From Gemmatimonadota bacterium (GTDB lineage: Bacteria > ARS69): a DNA stretch of 5,860 nucleotides. The notes beneath the pieces were generated by a model. That model was given only the letters and a program-made list of their open reading frames with translations. It ran no database searches and was not told where the DNA came from. This document shows, in pieces, positions 1 through 3,767 of the stretch. A program made the translations under genes and the position numbers. Numbering within the stretch: position 1 is the first letter of the stretch; the number at the start of each line of letters is the position of its first letter. The stretch is taken from NCBI GenBank assembly GCA_021604925.1, contig BQJX01000214.1, positions 1 to 5,860 on the forward strand, read 5' to 3'.

Positions 1-77
1 CCCGGACTTGCCGGCCTTCCCCGCATCGGCGCCCCCGCTCCGACTCGATTCCCCCCGTGAACTCGAACTGATCCCAA
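1..77 (-). CDS. Possible 5' end of a gene leaving the window on the left (weak)
   Basis: A minus-strand reading frame opens at a TTG (75-77) and stays open to the left edge, giving about 25 residues beginning M-G-S-V-R-V-H-G-G. The support is an almost ideal Shine-Dalgarno, AAAGGAGGA at 82-90, with GGAGG five bases from the TTG. An in-frame ATG at 24-26 is a second possible start. The frame would be codirectional with, and downstream of, the aldo/keto reductase gene. Against it, the first codons lack the strong G/C third-position bias of the neighbouring genes, and nothing in the short peptide is recognisable. A second minus frame, from a GTG at 121-123, is also open to the edge and has better codon bias near the edge, but it lacks a good ribosome site. 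Function is unknown; sequence beyond the edge is needed to decide. Confidence 0.25.
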   Translation of the reverse strand, partial: MGSVRVHGGNRVGAGAPMRGRPASP

Positions 78-112
78 CGCGTCCTCCTTTGTCTGCGAAG
101 TGTCTCCGCGCG

Positions 113-140
113 GCGTCACCCACTGTCACCCGGGGGTCAC
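113..140. repeat. Three GTCAC direct repeats spaced 10-11 bp (possible operator)
   Basis: The pentamer GTCAC occurs at 115-119, 125-129 and 136-140, so the copies are 10 and 11 bases apart, about one helical turn. The heptamers around them are GCGTCAC, CTGTCAC and GGGTCAC. A fourth GTCAC is at 161-165, 25 bases further on. Tandem half-sites with an 11-base period are the usual binding pattern of OmpR/PhoB-family response regulators, and CTGTCAC resembles a Pho-box half-site. On the minus strand the cluster lies about 25-60 bases upstream of the AAAGGAGGA ribosome site at 82-90, a sensible place for an operator. The repeats are short and the region is GC-rich, so chance is possible. Confidence 0.3.
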
Positions 141-237
141 ACTCTTCGCCCGCGGGCGGCGTCACGCGGCGCTCGCGCCCGTCGCGAACTCCGACGCGGA
201 GAACAGCAGGAGTCGTGCCGAGTGAGGTAAGGGTCCG

Positions 238-252
238 CGGCCGAGGCGGCCG
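238..252 (-). terminator. Short GC hairpin just after the aldo/keto reductase stop (weak terminator)
   Basis: CGGCCG at 238-243 and CGGCCG at 247-252 can pair as a six-base stem around a three-base loop, starting 5 bases past the TAG stop of the reductase gene. There is no T-run after it on the minus strand, so it is not a canonical intrinsic terminator. The rest of 91-257 holds only GC-rich sequence and the GTCAC repeats; no other gene is supported there. Confidence 0.25.
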
Positions 253-257
253 AAGAA

Positions 258-1226
258 CTACGAGCCGCTGAGGATCATCTCGATGCGCTGGAGCAGGTCC
301 CGTTCCAGGGTCACGCCCGCCGCCTTGGCGTTCTCGCGAACCTGCTCCGGGCGGCTCGCGCCGATGATGACCGCGGACACGTTCGACAGACGCAGCGCCC
401 AGGCCAAGGCCAGCGCCGGCAGCGTCATTCCCGCCTCGGCGGCCACTCCCGCGAGCCGGTCCACGACATCCAGGTTGCGTTCGGTCATGCGCGGTCGCAG
501 GAACCGACCGTAGGTCTCGCTGGTGGCGCGCGAGCCTTCCGGCAGCTTCCCGCCGGAGTACTTCCCGGTGAGGATGCCCTCGCACAGCGGACTGAACACG
601 ACCTGGCCGAGACCGTGCTCTTCGCAGAACGGGATCACCCGCTCCTCCACATCGCGCTCCAGCATGTTGTAGGGCGGCTGATTCGAGATGGGGCGCACCG
701 CTCCCAGTTCATCCGCCACGCGCAGCCCGTCCGCGATCTGCTCCTCGTTCCAGAGCGAGACGCCCCAGTAGAGCGTCTTGCCGCTCCGCACCAGATCGTC
801 CATGGCGCGCACCGTCTCTTCCATGGGCACGTTCGGGTCGAACCGGTGACACTGGAACAGGTCCACGTAGTCGGTCTTCAGTCGCTTCAGGCTCTTCTCG
901 AGCGATTCCGTGAGGTGCTTTCGCGAGAGGCCGCGATCGTTGGGGTTGTCGGACATGGGGAAGAAGGCCTTGGTGGCGATCACGAGGTCGGAGCGCGTCT
1001 GCTCCGAGAGCACCCGTCCCAGCACCGACTCCGCGGCGCCCTGGTTGTACACATCGGCCGTGTCGAAGAAGAAGATCCCCTCGTCCAGGGCGGTGCGCAG
1101 GCAGTCCGCGGCGGTCTCGTCGTTCACGGCGGCCCCGTAGGTGAGCCAGCTCCCCAGGGAGATCTCGCTCACGACGAGTCCCGAGCGACCCACGTTGCGG
1201 CAGGAGAGATAGTCGGTCAGGGCCAC
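258..1226 (-). CDS. Aldo/keto reductase, Kv-beta-like (322 aa)
   Basis: This is a cytosolic NADPH-dependent oxidoreductase of the aldo/keto reductase (TIM-barrel) superfamily, which reduces aldehydes or ketones to alcohols; the physiological substrate cannot be read from the sequence. Counting from the chosen GTG, the protein opens with the usual first strand (RNVGRSGLVVSEISLG, 10-25). The catalytic tetrad is intact: Asp55 and Tyr60 (FFDTADVYNQG), Lys86 (VIATKAFF) and His127 (LFQCHRFDP). The QPPYNMLER segment (183-191) and the C-terminal cofactor motif GASRPEQVRENA (289-300) follow. The wording SLGSWLTYG, PNVPMEETVRAMDDLVRSG and FSPLCEGILTGKYSGG is closest to the Kv-channel beta-subunit-like (AKR6-type) branch. 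Length is normal for the family. The frame extends upstream to an ATG at 1346, but that would overlap the divergent methyltransferase gene and add 40 residues unlike the family. The GTG at 1224-1226 has a strong ribosome site and puts the conserved first strand at the expected place. The stop is TAG at 258-260. Confidence 0.93.
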   Translation of the reverse strand: MALTDYLSCRNVGRSGLVVSEISLGSWLTYGAAVNDETAADCLRTALDEGIFFFDTADVYNQGAAESVLGRVLSEQTRSDLVIATKAFFPMSDNPNDRGLSRKHLTESLEKSLKRLKTDYVDLFQCHRFDPNVPMEETVRAMDDLVRSGKTLYWGVSLWNEEQIADGLRVADELGAVRPISNQPPYNMLERDVEERVIPFCEEHGLGQVVFSPLCEGILTGKYSGGKLPEGSRATSETYGRFLRPRMTERNLDVVDRLAGVAAEAGMTLPALALAWALRLSNVSAVIIGASRPEQVRENAKAAGVTLERDLLQRIEMILSGS

Positions 1227-1314
1227 GCCGTTCCTCCTCTTGGGGGTGCCCCAGCATCCCGAATCGTCGCTTCTCTGGGTAGCGAAAACTGGGCATCGGT
1301 GACATCTTCGGGGC
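1227..1314. promoter_or_regulatory. Divergent intergenic spacer, presumed to carry both promoters
   Basis: These 88 bases separate the starts of the reductase (minus) and the RNA methyltransferase (plus), so the promoters of both must lie here or reach into the opposite coding region. I see no convincing -35/-10 pair on either strand; the only A/T-richer stretch is near 1280-1300 (AGCGAAAACT). The methyltransferase ATG has no strong Shine-Dalgarno (only TTCGGGGC immediately before it). The promoter role is inferred from gene orientation alone. Confidence 0.4.
1233..1241 (-). promoter_or_regulatory. Ribosome-binding site fixing the GTG start of the aldo/keto reductase
   Basis: On the minus strand this reads AAGAGGAGG, with GGAGG six bases before the GTG at 1224-1226. 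It selects the GTG over the upstream in-frame ATG at 1346, which would make an overlapping, unconserved N-terminal extension. Confidence 0.8.
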
Positions 1315-2616
1315 ATGAAACCCACGACTGAGCCCATCGATATCACGGAACCCTTCGAAGTGACCGCGGGAACAGCGGTTGCCGGCGGGCGATGCCTGGC
1401 CCGTCACGAGGGCAAGGTGGTCCTCGTGTCGGGAGCGTTGCCCGGAGAGCGGGTGCGCGTCCGGGTGACGAAGGACGAGAAGCGCTACGCCGAGGCCGAG
1501 GTCACGGAGATCCTGGAGCCGAATCCCCGCCGCCGCGAGGCGCCCTGCGCGCATGCCGCCGACTGCGGCGGTTGCGACTGGCAGTACGCGGAGCGCGACC
1601 TGCAACTGGAAATGAAGCGGGGCATCGTGATCGACGCGTTTCGACGCCTCGGCGAACTGGATGTCCAGGAGCAGCTGGAAGGCCCGTCCGAAGTGGGCGA
1701 GGAGTTCCGTACCCGCCAGCGGATCCGGCTCTCGTTCGACCCGGCGGGTCGTCCGGGACTGCTCCGACGCGGCACGCACGACGTGGTTCCCATCGACGGC
1801 TGCCTGCAGATGGAAGCGTCCTTCGACGAGGTCACGCTTCCGTGGGTGCGGCTGCTGCCGCCGTGGAAGAAGGTCACCGTGCGCCACGACGACGAGGGGC
1901 ACGTGGTGCTGGCGCTGGAGAGCGGCAAGCCGGCGAACGAGAAGGACCGGAAGCGCTTCGGCAAGATCACCAAGAAGATGGAGCGACCGCCGTCGGTCGT
2001 GGGACTGCTGGCCGACGCCGTACCGCTGGCCGGCGAGCGGACGCTGCGCTTTCATGTGCAAGGGAAGGTGTTCCGCGCGGACGCGACGTCGTTCTTCCAG
2101 GGAAGTCGGCCGGGCACGATCGAACTGCTCGACACGGTGAACGAGTTCCTGGGCGACGATCGCCAGGGGACGCTGCTGGATCTGTACGCGGGGGTCGGCC
2201 TCTTTGCCGTGACGATGGGCAAGGGCTTCCGCCAGGTGGTGGCCACCGAAGCGGATGCGCGCGCCGTGAAGCATCTCAAGTACAACCTCAAGCGGCACGC
2301 GGTGCGAGCGGAAGCGCGCGCCGAGAGCGCGGAGGTCACGCTGGCCGGGAAGGCGGCGGAAGGCGAGGCCGAGGCCGAAACGGTGATTCTGGATCCGCCG
2401 CGGATCGGGCTGACGCGCGAGGCCCGTCGGGCCCTGGTCGCCCGGTCGCCGCGTCGCATCGTGTCGATCTCGTGCGATCCGGCCACCGGCGCCCGCGACG
2501 CCGGAGTGCTGGTCCGGGCGGGGTGGAAGCTGGAGCGGCTGCGCGCCATCGACCTGTTTCCCACGACGGCCCACGTGGAGACCGTGGCCCTCCTGGTGCG
2601 GCCCCCTGTCGGGTAG
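1315..2616 (+). CDS. TrmA/RlmD-family RNA (uracil-C5)-methyltransferase with TRAM domain (433 aa)
   Basis: This cytosolic SAM-dependent enzyme transfers a methyl group to C5 of a uridine in rRNA or tRNA. An N-terminal TRAM (OB-fold RNA-binding) domain spans about 10-68, with GEKV-like strands and ALPGERVRVRV. An iron-sulfur cysteine set follows: Cys78, Cys84 and Cys87 (C-x5-C-x2-C in the APCAHAADCGGCDW stretch) plus Cys163 (DGCLQM). This set is known from RlmD/RumA and RlmC-type members and is absent from tRNA-type TrmA. The methyltransferase domain carries FFQ (260-262), the SAM-binding loop DLYAGVGLF (289-297), DPPRIGL (360-366), the nucleophilic Cys387 in SISCDPATGARD, and the base Glu422 in TTAHVETVALL. 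The Asn usual after FFQ-x is replaced (FFQGS), a minor deviation. Length fits the family, and all catalytic residues are present, so the enzyme is probably active. By family, 23S rRNA U1939- or U747-type methylation (RlmD, RlmC or RlmCD) is likeliest. The exact target cannot be told from sequence alone, so no symbol is given. Confidence 0.93.
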   Translation: MKPTTEPIDITEPFEVTAGTAVAGGRCLARHEGKVVLVSGALPGERVRVRVTKDEKRYAEAEVTEILEPNPRRREAPCAHAADCGGCDWQYAERDLQLEMKRGIVIDAFRRLGELDVQEQLEGPSEVGEEFRTRQRIRLSFDPAGRPGLLRRGTHDVVPIDGCLQMEASFDEVTLPWVRLLPPWKKVTVRHDDEGHVVLALESGKPANEKDRKRFGKITKKMERPPSVVGLLADAVPLAGERTLRFHVQGKVFRADATSFFQGSRPGTIELLDTVNEFLGDDRQGTLLDLYAGVGLFAVTMGKGFRQVVATEADARAVKHLKYNLKRHAVRAEARAESAEVTLAGKAAEGEAEAETVILDPPRIGLTREARRALVARSPRRIVSISCDPATGARDAGVLVRAGWKLERLRAIDLFPTTAHVETVALLVRPPVG

Positions 2617-2790
2617 CTAGCTCGCGTACTCCCGGGGTTGGCACTCCGGTAGATCGGGGTGGGGCGGGGCCCGCTCACTCTGGCTGCCAGGTAGAGGGCG
2701 GGGACGCCGGGGCCCGAGCCGCACGTGCCTCTCCCGCTGCCTCCCGGGCCCGATTCAGGACCACGCTATCGCCTGTTGCCGCCTCCCGGA
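2617..2790. other. GC-rich spacer with no supported gene
   Basis: This is the first part of the roughly 300-base gap between the methyltransferase and the SprA-related gene. Frames crossing it are continuations or shadows of neighbouring genes. It contains GGGCCCG three times (near 2667, 2710 and 2747) and a short palindrome around 2680 (CTGGC-T-GCCAG), both unremarkable at this base composition. No RNA gene or promoter is evident. Confidence 0.6.
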
Positions 2791-2832
2791 GCGAGCCATC
2801 TGTCCGAGAGACAGATTCGCGTTGTTTTGCTT
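2791..2832 (+). terminator. Hairpin followed by a T-rich tract (terminator or attenuator)
   Basis: ATCTGTC (2798-2804) pairs perfectly with GACAGAT (2810-2816) around the loop CGAGA. The stem can be extended by GCGA (2791-2794) with TCGC (2817-2820) across a three-base bulge. It is followed directly by GTTGTTTTGCTT (2821-2832), by far the most T-rich stretch in this spacer, giving the shape of a rho-independent terminator on the plus strand. It lies about 175 bases after the methyltransferase stop and about 90 bases before the next start, so it could end the upstream transcript or act as an attenuator in the leader of the SprA-related gene. Confidence 0.5.
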
Positions 2833-2917
2833 AAAGCTGGATCTGCCGCCCGTCGAATCTAGCCTATGGGAACACCCAGGCTTCTGGGTCGTCTTGCCTC
2901 CGGTCGGAAGGTGCGGC
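2833..2917 (+). promoter_or_regulatory. Leader of the SprA-related gene with hairpins and ribosome site
   Basis: Three small hairpins are visible in series. GCTGGAT (2836-2842) pairs with ATCTAGC (2857-2863) with one G-U. ACCCAG (2874-2879) pairs perfectly with CTGGGT (2884-2889) around a four-base loop. CCTCC (2897-2901) can pair with GGAAGG (2906-2911) with one bulged A. The last one covers GGAAGG, the best Shine-Dalgarno for the TTG at 2918 (six-base spacing), so folding could limit translation. The in-frame codons before 2918 include TTA, CTA and AGG, unlike the coding style of the neighbours, which supports reading this stretch as untranslated. It matches no riboswitch class I recognise. 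Confidence 0.4.
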
Positions 2918-3685
2918 TTGCGCGTCGAGGGAACCTCCCCCGCGTCCATCTCGATCCTGCAGAAGGCGCTCGCCGCGTCGACGCGGAACGTCGGGCGTCC
3001 GGCTCCGCCTTCGGATCTGCAGGAAACCGGATCCGCCTTCCGAAGTGCACCGTCCGCTGCGGCGGAATCGAAGGCTCCGGATCGGGTCCGCATCTCCCCC
3101 GAAGCTCGCGCGCTGGCGCAGGCCGCGGAGGAGTCGACACCGGCCGCGGATTCCAACCCGCTCCAGCTGAGCGCGGAGGAGCAGGACCAGGTCCGCGAAC
3201 TCCAGACCCGCGACACCGAGGTTCGCGCGCACGAACACGCGCACGCGAGCGCCGGTGGAGCCCTAGCGGGTTCGCCGAGCTTCACGTTCCAGACCGGACC
3301 GGACGGACGCCAGTACGCGGTCGGCGGCGAGGTGCCGATCTCGGTCAGCTCCGGCGCCACCCCGGAGGAGACGCTGAGGAACGCGGCCCAGGTGCGGGCT
3401 GCCGCCCTGGCGCCGTCGGAGCCGAGCTCGGCCGATCGCAGCGTTGCGGCCGCGGCCACGTCCCTGGAGATGCAGGCGCGTCAGGAGATGGCGCAGCAGA
3501 AGATCGAGGCAGAGAGGGAAACGGAGGGAGTGGCGCCGAATTCGTCCAAGGCAAAAGACGGTTCGGAAGCCGACAGCAGCGCGTTCGCGGTCGATACGGG
3601 GGGATCCGTTGATCCGCGCACGCGAGCCTACACGGCGGCACCGGCGGCTTCGGTCGAACCGGTGCTTCTGGATCTCTTCGGGTAG
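2918..3685 (+). CDS. SprA-related putative metalloprotease, HEXXH (255 aa)
   Basis: The conserved core is TRDTEVRAHEHAHASAGG (98-114), then GSPSFTFQTGPDGRQYAVGGEV (118-139) and SGATPEETLRNAAQVRAAALAP (145-166). This is the signature I know from the SprA-related family (Pfam PF12118; also named putative metalloprotease CJM1_0395 family). The zinc-type motif is His105-Glu106-His107-Ala108-His109; catalysis is predicted for the family rather than shown. Before the core lies a low-complexity Ala/Pro/Ser-rich stretch with RVRISPEARALAQA (56-69). After it comes a charged Gln/Glu-rich helix (about 175-202) and a disordered-looking tail. I see no signal peptide or membrane segment, so it is probably cytoplasmic, unless exported by an unconventional route. 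The frame is open from a TTG at 2822, with another TTG at 2894. The TTG at 2918 is chosen for its GGAAGG ribosome site and because codon usage becomes gene-like there; the start is uncertain. It has its own spacer upstream and a strong terminator after it, so it is probably a single-gene unit. Physiological role unknown. Confidence 0.8.
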   Translation: MRVEGTSPASISILQKALAASTRNVGRPAPPSDLQETGSAFRSAPSAAAESKAPDRVRISPEARALAQAAEESTPAADSNPLQLSAEEQDQVRELQTRDTEVRAHEHAHASAGGALAGSPSFTFQTGPDGRQYAVGGEVPISVSSGATPEETLRNAAQVRAAALAPSEPSSADRSVAAAATSLEMQARQEMAQQKIEAERETEGVAPNSSKAKDGSEADSSAFAVDTGGSVDPRTRAYTAAPAASVEPVLLDLFG

Positions 3686-3721
3686 TCCCCGGAGGCCGGA
3701 GTCGCTGCTCCCATCGTACTG

Positions 3722-3754
3722 GGCTCCGCCGGGAAACCGGCGGAGCCTTTCCTT
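3722..3754 (+). terminator. Strong intrinsic terminator with GAAA tetraloop
   Basis: GGCTCCGCCGG (3722-3732) pairs perfectly over 11 bases with CCGGCGGAGCC (3737-3747) around a GAAA (GNRA) tetraloop, followed by TTTCCTT. It begins 36 bases after the stop of the SprA-related gene. It also sits 20 bases past the stop of the convergent propeller gene. On that strand the hairpin forms too but no T-run follows, so it works best for the plus strand and may act only partly for the other gene. Confidence 0.85.
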
Positions 3755-3767
3755 GGTCGCTTGTCGC

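Noticed and set aside
8..271. An 87-codon plus-strand frame at the left edge
   Set aside because: Ser/Arg/Pro-rich with no motif and no good ribosome site. It also runs into the 3' end of the reductase gene on the opposite strand.
1227..1346. N-terminal extension of the aldo/keto reductase to the ATG at 1346
   Set aside because: It would overlap the divergent methyltransferase start, adds unconserved Cys/Arg-rich sequence, and ignores the strong AAGAGGAGG site before the GTG at 1226.
709..2574. A 621-codon open frame on the minus strand
   Set aside because: It overlaps the methyltransferase gene antisense and part of the reductase out of frame. Its composition is Arg/His/Gly-rich with no domain, and both overlapped genes have intact family motifs. 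It is a GC-driven shadow.
2660..2756. Three GGGCCCG repeats in the spacer
   Set aside because: Short, irregularly spaced and expected at this GC content; no evidence of an operator or repeat family.
1392..2834. A 480-codon plus-strand frame over the methyltransferase
   Set aside because: Out of frame with the motif-bearing methyltransferase; Arg/Gly/Ala-rich shadow composition.
2822..2917. N-terminal part of the SprA-related frame starting at the TTG at 2822
   Set aside because: No ribosome site precedes it. The TTG lies inside the T-tract of a terminator-like hairpin, and the codons (TTA, CTA, AGG) are unlike the rest of the gene. It is kept as an alternative start but not preferred.
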